The notes under the pieces were generated by a model. The model saw only the letters and a program-made list of their open reading frames with translations. It was not told the origin of the DNA and ran no database searches. A stretch of DNA of 64,000 nt from CBDCVD01 sp965224015 (GTDB taxonomy: Bacteria > Pseudomonadota > Alphaproteobacteria > Rhizobiales > CBDCVD01): contig OZ245032.1 of the NCBI GenBank assembly GCA_965224015.1, positions 1,240,001 through 1,304,000 of the forward strand, read 5' to 3'. A program made the translations under genes and the position numbers. Positions 45,986 through 54,080 of the stretch are shown here, piece after piece (within the stretch, counting starts at the first letter, position 1; each line of letters opens with the position of its first letter).

Positions 45986-47379
45986 GACGTATTTCACTGT
46001 TGATTATTGGTGTTGTCATGGGTGTCGGCGTTGGTCACTTCTCCGGAGTATGGCATCCGGCCATGTCCGCTAGCGCGGCCTCGGGAGATAGCAAGACCTA
46101 CCGTTATCTCAATCTTTTCGGCGATGTTTTCGAGCAGGTGCGCGACGAATATGTCGAGCAGCCTGATGATCGCGAATTGATTGAAAAGGCAATAAAGGGA
46201 ATGGTCAATGGGCTTGATCCCCATTCCGACTATCTGACTCAGGACGAAATGGTGAAAATGCAGATCGGCATTAGCGCCAAGTTCGGCGGTCTGGGTATTG
46301 AGGTGACCATGGAGGACGGCGTTATCAAAGTCGTCTCGCCGATTGCCGACACCCCGGCATCAAGGGCGGGTATTCTTGCTGGTGATTTGATCACGCACCT
46401 TGATGATGAGCCGGTGCGCGGTTTGTCGTTGCAGGAGGCGGTGGAGAAAATGCGCGGCGAGCCAGGCTCGTCCATTGCATTAACTGTTGTGCGCAAGGGC
46501 GCTGACGTGCCACTCGATATTTCGATTGTTCGTGCCATTATTCAGGTTAAGGCTACGCGCCACAGTCTTGAAAAAGACATTGGCTATGTTCGTATCAACA
46601 GCTTTACCGAACGCACCGCCGCTGATCTTGATGCGGCCATCAAGGACATAAGAGAGCAGGCCGGGGACACACAGATCAAGGGTTACGTTGTCGATCTGCG
46701 CAGTAATCCTGGAGGCCTGCTTAATCAGGCGGTGAGCGTGTCTGACGCATTTTTGGATCGCGGCGAGATTGTCTCAACACGCGGGCGCGACGAGGCCGAG
46801 ATGCGTCGCTGGAATGCCAAAAGCGGAGACATTTCCAAGGGCTTGCCGGTTGTCGTGCTCATCAACGGCGGCTCGGCTTCCGCCTCGGAAATCGTCGCCG
46901 GCGCCTTGCAGGACCACAAGCGCGCCACCATTCTTGGCACCCAGTCCTTCGGTAAGGGCTCCGTGCAGACGATTATTCCCCTCAGTGCAGGCAATGGAGG
47001 CCTGCGTTTGACCACCGCCCTTTATTACACGCCTTCGGGACGCACGATCCAGGCCAAGGGGATTGAGCCGGACATTGTCGTCAAAATGAAGATCCCCGAA
47101 CAGCTGCGTGGCCGGGTCAACACCAAGGGTGAAAAATCTTTGCGCGGACATCTGCCTGGGCAGAACGAAGCCGTTCCCGAACCCACTACACAGGACAATA
47201 ACGACTCGCAGGCCAAGGACGACGAGGAACAATCGGACAACGAAGAATCGGTGGTTTATGCAGACTATATCCCCGAGGACAAGGCTGACGATGAACAACT
47301 CATCTATGCTATGAACCTGCTGCGCGGCGACCAGAAACACGAAAAATTTATTGGCTTGCAGGAACTGTCGAAAAACTGA
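45982..47379 (+). CDS. ctpA: S41 family C-terminal processing peptidase
   Basis: 465 residues from the ATG at 45982. An N-terminal signal or anchor (ISLLIIGVVMGVGVGHFSG), PDZ domain (GGLGIEVTMEDGVIKVVSPIADTPASRAG), and the catalytic serine in GGSASASEIVAGAL with lysine in SFGKGSVQ. The C terminus is acidic and low-complexity (about 400-455). It cleaves C-terminal tails of periplasmic proteins. A family A element inserted exactly at its TGA stop but preserved it by duplication. Confidence 0.95.
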   Translation: MRRISLLIIGVVMGVGVGHFSGVWHPAMSASAASGDSKTYRYLNLFGDVFEQVRDEYVEQPDDRELIEKAIKGMVNGLDPHSDYLTQDEMVKMQIGISAKFGGLGIEVTMEDGVIKVVSPIADTPASRAGILAGDLITHLDDEPVRGLSLQEAVEKMRGEPGSSIALTVVRKGADVPLDISIVRAIIQVKATRHSLEKDIGYVRINSFTERTAADLDAAIKDIREQAGDTQIKGYVVDLRSNPGGLLNQAVSVSDAFLDRGEIVSTRGRDEAEMRRWNAKSGDISKGLPVVVLINGGSASASEIVAGALQDHKRATILGTQSFGKGSVQTIIPLSAGNGGLRLTTALYYTPSGRTIQAKGIEPDIVVKMKIPEQLRGRVNTKGEKSLRGHLPGQNEAVPEPTTQDNNDSQAKDDEEQSDNEESVVYADYIPEDKADDEQLIYAMNLLRGDQKHEKFIGLQELSKN

Positions 47380-47753
47380 TACCAGCGGTATTGGCTTTAT
47401 ATACACGCCGACTGGTGTACGGCCTTGATAACATACTGACTTGACGCTAGAGCGTGTCAGGTTTTAATAGAACCATTCTGACGGAGCGATTTTGCGACAA
47501 GATGGGCCTTAGGTCTCGCAGGATATAGTGGGGCTATTTGCAAGAGACTTAAGGTCCATATTGGTGCAAAAGCGCCCGTCCCTTCGGGTTTCCGATTGGC
47601 GGACGCCCACGCCCAAGCCGCTCTCGAGAGATGGATAAACATCGCTCTTCGATCGCCTTGGACGTGGTTCGCCTCGCCAATCGAGAAACAGAATTGATTC
47701 TATTAAAACCTGACACGCTCTAAGCCATGAGTCATTGGCAAGGACCCTTGGTA
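47380..47753 (+). mobile_element. Family A MITE interrupted by a family B MITE
   Basis: Family A starts at 47380 and ends at 47753, flanked by TGA (47377-47379, the ctpA stop, and 47754-47756). Within it, TTGACGCTA and AGCCATGAG are separated by a full family B element. The order is A first, then B. Confidence 0.93.
47450..47720. mobile_element. Family B MITE (271 bp), TA duplication
   Basis: Ends GAGCGTGTCAGGTTTTAATA and ATTAAAACCTGACACGCTC are perfect inverted repeats over 20 bp. TA at 47448-47449 and 47721-47722. About 95 percent like the copy at 1644-1917. Confidence 0.93.
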
Positions 47754-47774
47754 TGAATACCGCGCCCCGTAACG

Positions 47775-48692
47775 TTATTCCATGACGATGTCGACGGTGC
47801 GGGGTTCACCGTTTTTTACCGAGAAGGTTCTTGTGTAGTCGTCTCCACCGTGCTCAGCCACGACATTATACTCCCCCTCCGCCAGCACCGTTGTCAGGTA
47901 GGCGCCGGTGGCCTCGCGCACAACATCGCCGCCTGGGGTGAGTACTGTCCAATTGGTGTTGGCCAGCGCTTCGCCACCAGAGTTGCGCATTAAACGCATG
48001 GTCACCTGCGCCGCCTTATGACGCACGGTGGTTTGGGTCAACTGGCCAGGTTTGATCGTCACATCAAAGCGCACAATCGCATTGGCATCCCCATAGGTGC
48101 TGATCACGTGGTAGGTGCCCGGTGCCAGGGGCACCGCTTTGTTCTGTTGTGCATCCTGCTGGAGGGCCAGACGATCCCCATCAGGCAAGAGCGAAAAGAG
48201 CGCATACCGTACCTGATTATCGGCTATGGACTGATCCTGACCTACCACCGCACGCAGCGACAGAGCCCCGGCAACAAAGATCATACGAAGCCGCTGTGCC
48301 TTATCGGCCACCACCACATGCCGCGTGGCGTGCACCTGGCCATAGGTGGCGTGAACGATGTATTGGCCTTTGACCAGGCGAAAGTGCGCCGACGGGCCGG
48401 TGGTTGAGGCAACCAGTTGGAGCTGCTCGTCCGAACCTACCCGTGCGGAAAACACCTGCCACCGGACGTCGTAGCGAACCAAGGGGCCGTCTGCGCCAAG
48501 ATAGCCGTCGAGATAAACATCCTGCAGGGACGGCTTGGGGGAATTTTCACTTGCATTTTCATCGCGTTCCTGGCTCCAGGCCCCCATCGGCGCAAACACA
48601 AGGCCTGCACCCAAAGATATGCCCAAAGCCATCAGCGCTGCAAAAGCCTGATATGTTATACGCTCAATAAAACGTATCGGCATAAAACGCAC
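47775..48692 (-). CDS. Exported protein with three carboxypeptidase-regulatory-like repeats
   Basis: 305 residues. Signal region near residues 15-40 (FAALMALGISLGAGLVFAPMGAWS). The mature part contains three similar beta units, each with a GxYxVxATYG core: GQYIVHATYGQVHATRHVVV, GTYHVISTYGDANAIVRFDV and GEYNVVAEHGGDDYTRTFSV. Such repeats form small immunoglobulin-like folds. Probably periplasmic; the function is unknown. 18 bp downstream of the CitE-like gene on the same strand. Confidence 0.65.
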   Translation of the reverse strand: MRFMPIRFIERITYQAFAALMALGISLGAGLVFAPMGAWSQERDENASENSPKPSLQDVYLDGYLGADGPLVRYDVRWQVFSARVGSDEQLQLVASTTGPSAHFRLVKGQYIVHATYGQVHATRHVVVADKAQRLRMIFVAGALSLRAVVGQDQSIADNQVRYALFSLLPDGDRLALQQDAQQNKAVPLAPGTYHVISTYGDANAIVRFDVTIKPGQLTQTTVRHKAAQVTMRLMRNSGGEALANTNWTVLTPGGDVVREATGAYLTTVLAEGEYNVVAEHGGDDYTRTFSVKNGEPRTVDIVME

Positions 48693-48710
48693 CGCCCCTA
48701 TTGCAACTTG

Positions 48711-49682
48711 TCATTCCGGCTCCAGCGGTCGATCAAGAGCGCCAGGGCATTTCTGTTTCTGTTTCTGTTTCTGTGCCTCGCCGGCCCGCGCCAACAGGCG
48801 CCGGGCGCGCAGCCGGTGACGACGCTGTAGAACCTGGCCATCAAGGCGCGCCACACCCTCGGCGCCGACGCGGTCAAAGGCCTCGAGAACACGGCTATGG
48901 TGGGTTATCGCCGCACTATTTGGCGTGAATGCGGCATTTATGAATGGGACTTGTCGCGCATGAGCGGCAAATTGCGCCCAAAACCCATCCTCGCGAGCCT
49001 CCTGTATCTGACGCAGGAGCTGCGCCCTGTCAGCCGATTCACGAGGGGGGCCATCAATGGCCAGCACTCCCATCGCCTCTGCGTGCATAACACAGCAGGC
49101 GCGCAGCAGGCGATTGGCCCCGCCGGAAGCTCCGATACCGCTATTGTCGCCGAACGTCTCTTTCGCAGGGTTAAAGGGCAACATGGCAAGCCAGGTCAGG
49201 CCCTGCAAGCGCGGGGATGGGCCTGGATCGCTCATCAAAGGTGCCAACGCCGCCTCAGGTGTTATTTCGGCCACAATAAAAATGCCTCCCTCGCGCAACC
49301 CCCCAATTGCCTCGAGAACATTGAGTTTTGCATCAAGATGGGTGATTTCGGCATAGCTGCGAACCCGGGCCATCACCATGCAAACACCCCTGAACGCCAC
49401 ACCCGATAGGCAATCTCTCAGGGCATCCAACTCCGTTTCCACCAGGGGATGGCTTACAGGGCTGATGCGAACGCAAACCCCCGGGCGCTCCTTTGCCCGT
49501 AAAGGGCCGCGCAACCAGGATTTGAATGCCGCCAGTTGCTCCCGGTTGCCTGCAAAATCGGAAAAATCGCACACGAGCGCGTCGGCACCACTGTCGACCG
49601 CCGCTTGCAAGGCGCGTGCAAATTCGTGCGTTGAGTGTCCGTTCACGATCAGAAACGATCGCATACTATCGATTTCAGGCAA
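48711..49682 (-). CDS. HpcH/HpaI aldolase-like (CitE superfamily) protein, divergent
   Basis: 323 residues, or 317 from the second ATG. SMRSFLIVNGHSTHEFARALQAAVDSGADALVCDFSDFA and VCVRISPVSHPLVETELDAL align with the N-terminal half of CitE-like lyases; GIFIVAEITPEAALAPL keeps a glutamate. Expected downstream acidic motifs (like FGAEDLA) are not evident, so activity on acyl-CoA substrates is doubtful. The C terminus has QKQKQKQK, encoded by four tandem TTTCTG units (48750-48773). It is probably cotranscribed with the exported protein. Confidence 0.6.
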   Translation of the reverse strand: MPEIDSMRSFLIVNGHSTHEFARALQAAVDSGADALVCDFSDFAGNREQLAAFKSWLRGPLRAKERPGVCVRISPVSHPLVETELDALRDCLSGVAFRGVCMVMARVRSYAEITHLDAKLNVLEAIGGLREGGIFIVAEITPEAALAPLMSDPGPSPRLQGLTWLAMLPFNPAKETFGDNSGIGASGGANRLLRACCVMHAEAMGVLAIDGPPRESADRAQLLRQIQEAREDGFWAQFAAHARQVPFINAAFTPNSAAITHHSRVLEAFDRVGAEGVARLDGQVLQRRHRLRARRLLARAGEAQKQKQKQKCPGALDRPLEPE

Positions 49683-49764
49683 GAGGCGCGCCTCCCGATT
49701 GCGGCAGGGTTAACAGTTTGCAACCAATTATGGTGAACGAATCATTAACAAATTCCATGCCAAA

Positions 49765-51261
49765 ATGAACGGCAGTTCATTCACTATGATTCGTGACCAG
49801 CAAGCGGAACAGGTTTCAATGATTATACAGCAATTTCTTCATTGGGTGCGCGACGCGCAAACCACCGATCGCGAAGAGGCAACTTATGCGCTTGTTCGGG
49901 CGTATTTGCATGGGGATCTGGCAGAGGAGAACCCATCTCTTGTGGATGCCGCCATGACGGTACTGCTGGATGATGAGTCGCCGTTGGTGCGCCGGGCCCT
50001 ATCGTTGGCCCTTGCGGACTCGAACAAAGCACCACGCCATGTCATCCTTGGCCTTGCGGCGGATCAGCCGGATGTTGCGGGCCCCATCCTGCGCCAGTCG
50101 CCCAAATTTATGGACGGCGAGCTCGTTGATATCGTGGTTGGCCGGGAAGAAAAAGTTCAACAGGCCGTGGCGGAACGCGAGCAGGTCAGTTCGGTTCTTG
50201 CCTACGCGATCGCCGAACACGGCGGTCTACAAGCCTGTCTGTCGCTGCTTTATAACAAAAACGCCGCCATAACACGCGAATGTATGATGCTGATTGCTCA
50301 GCGCCATGGTTTTGATACCGACATCCGCAAGGCCCTGCATTCCCACGCGGGTGTTGACGTGCAGATAAAGCACACGCTGATTGCCGAACTGGCTGAGGCG
50401 CTCAGAGAACTAACCCAGAACCGCAACTGGATGCCCGAAGAACGCTGTGCGCGGGTGACACAGGACTCTTTGGAGCAGGCTACCGTTGAGTTGCTGGCGG
50501 AATGCCCCGATGAGGACTTGCCCCGTTTTGTAGCGTTTTTGGGTGAGCGGCGACACTTGACTTCGGCCCTGATGCTGCGCGCGATCACCTCGGGACGCAT
50601 TTCTTTCTTCGTGACCGCGCTGTCGCTTTTGGCCGACATCCCTGAAGAGCGCGTTTATGGATTACTTGAGGATGGACGGGAGTCGAATTTTCAGGCCATT
50701 TATGAACGCGCGGGTTTGCCTCAGGCGGCTTACAGGGCCTTCTATATTGCCTTTGATGTATACAAGCGCATTGCCGGAAACGGATTTGGCAAGGACCTTA
50801 TAGCCTTTCGCCAGCGCCTGCTTGATGAGATTATCGAGCAATACTCGCGCGAAACCACTTTGATCGGCGACAAGATTATTATCTTTTTGCATCGTTTGGC
50901 CGCGGAGGCCTCGCGCGACCTGGCGCGGGTTAACGCCGAGACAGCCCTACAGCAGCTTGCCGATGAAGAGGGATGGATACTTGATACAACAATCGACGAT
51001 CGGGTACGTGGCGAGCTCAGCGACCACGTGGTGGACACGCATCTGTTCGACGAAGCGTTTGACAATGTCCTTGACGAAACCCTGCACGACCACGCGCTGG
51101 AGGCATGGGACGACGCACATGCCGACTTTGCCGACATGCAAGGCTATGGGGACTACGAGGAGGAAGAGTCGGCGGCGGCGCAACCTGACGATCTCTCGCG
51201 CGATCTCGACAAATCCGGCTTTGGCAAGCGCCGTCAGGACCCGATGCAGAGCGCTGCATAA
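49765..51261 (+). CDS. DUF2336 domain protein
   Basis: 498 residues. Helical, HEAT-like repeats across residues about 30-390, with the conserved DDESPLVRRALSLALADSNKAPRHVILGLAAD start and AYRAFYIAFDVYKRI later. DUF2336 proteins are frequent in Rhodospirillales and are often linked to two-component or general stress signalling, but their role is unknown. The last 80 residues are acidic and disordered. No neighbours on the same strand. Confidence 0.82.
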   Translation: MNGSSFTMIRDQQAEQVSMIIQQFLHWVRDAQTTDREEATYALVRAYLHGDLAEENPSLVDAAMTVLLDDESPLVRRALSLALADSNKAPRHVILGLAADQPDVAGPILRQSPKFMDGELVDIVVGREEKVQQAVAEREQVSSVLAYAIAEHGGLQACLSLLYNKNAAITRECMMLIAQRHGFDTDIRKALHSHAGVDVQIKHTLIAELAEALRELTQNRNWMPEERCARVTQDSLEQATVELLAECPDEDLPRFVAFLGERRHLTSALMLRAITSGRISFFVTALSLLADIPEERVYGLLEDGRESNFQAIYERAGLPQAAYRAFYIAFDVYKRIAGNGFGKDLIAFRQRLLDEIIEQYSRETTLIGDKIIIFLHRLAAEASRDLARVNAETALQQLADEEGWILDTTIDDRVRGELSDHVVDTHLFDEAFDNVLDETLHDHALEAWDDAHADFADMQGYGDYEEEESAAAQPDDLSRDLDKSGFGKRRQDPMQSAA

Positions 51262-51269
51262 ACGGATTA

Positions 51270-51696
51270 GAGCGTCGGGCAACTAATAGGAATCCCTTTG
51301 GGCTTCCCTTTGGTGTGATCTATGATTCACTGTGTCAAGAGATGAAGCCTACGCAAACCCTTATCAGCGGATTTACGCGAACGCATCGTTACCCCCTTTA
51401 TGGATAAGGGACTTTTTCTCACCCTTTATGGGTTCATGTCTATACAAAGGCGGATCCAGCCATTTATCTGATCATGAGCCCTAACCGGCGGCGGCTGTGT
51501 GTCAAGGGCGCTTCGCGCCGCCTTCGGCGGTTCTTGAACCCTTGACACACAGCAAAGCCGCCGGAAAAAAGCAATGATCAGATAAATGGCTTCGCGAGGC
51601 TGAAAAAGGATAGAGAGGCCACTGTTCAGGGCCCCATTTTAGCCTTTCTCTTATCCGGAACCGGGGCCATTGTTGCAACTTAATCGCCCGACGCTC
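51270..51696. mobile_element. Family F element with long cruciform, 427 bp
   Basis: Terminal repeats GAGCGTCGGGCAACTAATAG and GCGATTAAGTTGCAAC.. (outer orientation begins GAGCGTCGGGCGATTAAG). Inside, AGCCATTTATCTGATCAT (51458-51475) mirrors 51574-51591 perfectly, and CTGTGTGTCAAGGG (51495-51508) mirrors 51539-51552, with CCGGCGGC arms between. The result is a nested hairpin over about 135 bp. One partial copy exists at 25591. No ORF. Confidence 0.7.
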
Positions 51697-51884
51697 CAGA
51701 TGTGTAACGTCAAGAGGTTGTCCCCATTTACGCCTAAAGCCGATACCAACGGTATAACGCCACGCGACCCGTTGATCCCACGCCGACACGCCTGTCCGCT
51801 CAGCCACCCCGGCACCGCAAACCCGGTGTCCTCAGTGGCCTAAGCGAACATTGGCGTGTCTGACTTAAACCAGAAAACGTCTAT
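51697..51884. other. Downstream spacer of mmsA
   Basis: Contains a decayed family A end (AAAGCCGATACCAACGGTAT near 51738). No gene or terminator is clear. Confidence 0.4.
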
Positions 51885-53393
51885 CTAGTTCATGGTCGGA
51901 AGCGAGAATTCCGCGCCCTGCCGGATACCCGAAGGCCAACGCGACGTGATGGTCTTGGTTTTGGTATAAAAGCGAATCGAATCGGGCCCATGCTGGTTCA
52001 AATCGCCAAAGCCTGATCGCTTCCAACCGCCAAAGGTGTAATAGGCTAGCGGAACCGGGATCGGAACATTGATACCCACCATTCCCACGTTCACCCGGGA
52101 AGCAAAATCGCGCGCTGCGTCCCCGTCGCGGGTGTAGATGGCAACCCCGTTGCCATATTCGTGGGTGGAGGCCATGGTCAGGCCGTCCTCATAGGTCTTT
52201 GCTCGCGCCACCGAAAGAACGGGACCGAAAATCTCCTCTTTGTAAATGCGCATTTCCGGGGTTACACGATCAAACAGACAGCCCCCCATAAAGAAGCCGT
52301 GTTCATAGCCTTGCATAGAAAAATCGCGCCCATCAACCGCCAACTCTGCCCCTTCCTTAACGCCGATATCGACATAATCACGAATGCGCTCAAGGGCCTC
52401 ACGGGTCACCACCGGGCCAAAATCCGCCTCCAAATCATGGGACGGGCCAATTTTCAACGCCTGGACACGGGGGACAAGTTTTTCCATTAGCGCATCGGCG
52501 GTGGTCTCGCCAACGGGAACCGCAACAGAAATCGCCATGCAGCGCTCCCCCGCGGAGCCATAGCCAGCACCAATCAGCGCATCGACCGCCTGATCAAGAT
52601 CGGCATCGGGCATAATGATCATATGGTTCTTGGCACCAGCAAAACACTGGACCCGCTTACCATGGGCCGCGGCGGTGGAATAGATATACTCGCCAATCGC
52701 CGATGAGCCGACAAAGCCCACAGCGGTAATGTCAGGGTGAGACAGGATCCCGTCGACCGCCTCCTTGCCGCCATTGACCACATTAAGAATACCCTCAGGA
52801 AGCCCCGCCTCAAGCGCAAGCTCAGCCAGACGCATGGGAACCGACGGATCGCGCTCAGAGGGCTTCAAAATAAACGCATTGCCACAGGCAATAGCCGGCG
52901 CAAATTTCCACATGGGGATCATGGCAGGAAAATTAAACGGCGTGATGCCGGCAACAACCCCCAACGGCTGACGCACGCAATACATGTCGATGCCCTGCCC
53001 CACGTTTTCGGAAAACTCCCCCTTGATAAGATGGGGAATACCGGCGGCAAACTCCACCACCTCAATGCCACGCTGAATTTCCCCATGACTGTCAGGAATG
53101 GTCTTGCCATGCTCAATCGATAGCAATTTGGCAAGATCGTCTTTTTCCTGATGCAAAAGGTTCAATAATTTCATCCACACGCGCGCCCGTTTTTGCGGGT
53201 TCAGCGCCGCCCACGCCGGTTGTGCCGCCTTGGCATTCTGCACCGCGGCGTCCACCTCCGCGCTTGAGGCCAACGCGACCTGCGCCTGAACCTCCCCGGT
53301 TGTAGGGTTAAAAATATCTGCATGGTTTCCGCTGGTGCCAGCAACCGGGGCACCGCCAATGAAATGACCAATTATGCGTCCATTCTCGTACAT
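51885..53393 (-). CDS. mmsA: Methylmalonate-semialdehyde dehydrogenase (CoA-acylating)
   Basis: 502 residues from the ATG at 53393 (MYENGRIIGHFIGGA); upstream in-frame sequence is repeat-derived. PFNFPAMIPMWKFAPAIACGNAFILKPSERDPSV binds NAD; the catalytic cysteine is in GSAGERCMAIS. It converts methylmalonate or malonate semialdehyde to propanoyl-CoA or acetyl-CoA in valine, inositol and pyrimidine breakdown. No partner genes (mmsB, iol) are adjacent. Confidence 0.95.
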   Translation of the reverse strand: MYENGRIIGHFIGGAPVAGTSGNHADIFNPTTGEVQAQVALASSAEVDAAVQNAKAAQPAWAALNPQKRARVWMKLLNLLHQEKDDLAKLLSIEHGKTIPDSHGEIQRGIEVVEFAAGIPHLIKGEFSENVGQGIDMYCVRQPLGVVAGITPFNFPAMIPMWKFAPAIACGNAFILKPSERDPSVPMRLAELALEAGLPEGILNVVNGGKEAVDGILSHPDITAVGFVGSSAIGEYIYSTAAAHGKRVQCFAGAKNHMIIMPDADLDQAVDALIGAGYGSAGERCMAISVAVPVGETTADALMEKLVPRVQALKIGPSHDLEADFGPVVTREALERIRDYVDIGVKEGAELAVDGRDFSMQGYEHGFFMGGCLFDRVTPEMRIYKEEIFGPVLSVARAKTYEDGLTMASTHEYGNGVAIYTRDGDAARDFASRVNVGMVGINVPIPVPLAYYTFGGWKRSGFGDLNQHGPDSIRFYTKTKTITSRWPSGIRQGAEFSLPTMN

Positions 53394-53490
53394 ATGTCTT
53401 TTCTCCAAGCGTTCTTTTAGTGAAGGTACCCGATTTTCGTCCAATAATAGGATCATACATAGCGCGATCGTGCCATGACCGCAATATAAA

Positions 53491-53538
53491 GGCAATTAGA
53501 GGCAATTAAAGGCAATTAGAGGCAACCTGTTGCCTTTT
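53491..53538. repeat. 10-bp direct repeats and short hairpin upstream of mmsA
   Basis: Three tandem GGCAATTAGA/GGCAATTAAA units (53491-53520) run into GGCAACCTGTTGCC and five T. The repeats lie about 100 bp upstream of the mmsA start and could be a multi-site operator. The hairpin with T-run could also terminate + strand transcripts. Confidence 0.45.
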
Positions 53539-53562
53539 TGTGTAAAGCCTTTAAAAAAGAGC

Positions 53563-54014
53563 CTATAGCAAAATGCGTTTAATGGGAATCATGGGGCTTT
53601 CTCATATTCTTCTCGCATTTTGCTATAGATTTAGAGGGCGATCAGCTTTATGGGTTTAGCTTTATACCAAGGGCCCTTGCCAATGACTCATGCCTTGGCG
53701 TCACAGCGTTGTGTTATCAAGGCAGTACACCAGTCGGCGTGTCCATAAAGCCCATACCGCTGGCATATACCAAGGGCCCTTGCCAATGACTCATGGATTA
53801 GCGTCAAGCAAGTATGTTATCAAGGCAGTACACCAGTCGGCGTGTATATAAAGCCCATACCGCTGGCATATACCAAGGGTCCTTAACAATGACTCATGGC
53901 TTAGCGTCAAAGAGGTATGTTATCAAGGCAGTACACCAGTCGGCGTGTATATAAAGCCAATACCGCTGGTATTACCGCTCACAAAATGGGTACAACTAAA
54001 CCCATGCTGATCTA
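53563..54014 (+). repeat. C/D element carrying three tandem family A copies
   Basis: C palindrome at 53563-53629, then D to 53664. Three 101-bp A copies follow (53665-53765, 53768-53868, 53871-53971), spaced by TA only, with TTA on the outside (53662-53664 and 53972-53974). D resumes CCGCTCACAAAATGGGTACA and ends at 54014, just upstream of aceE. Confidence 0.9.
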
Positions 54015-54080
54015 GGTGAATTAAACGAAACCCTCACAGGGGCGCAAGTCAAATGTTGCGCAGGCGCTAAGGATATTGTG

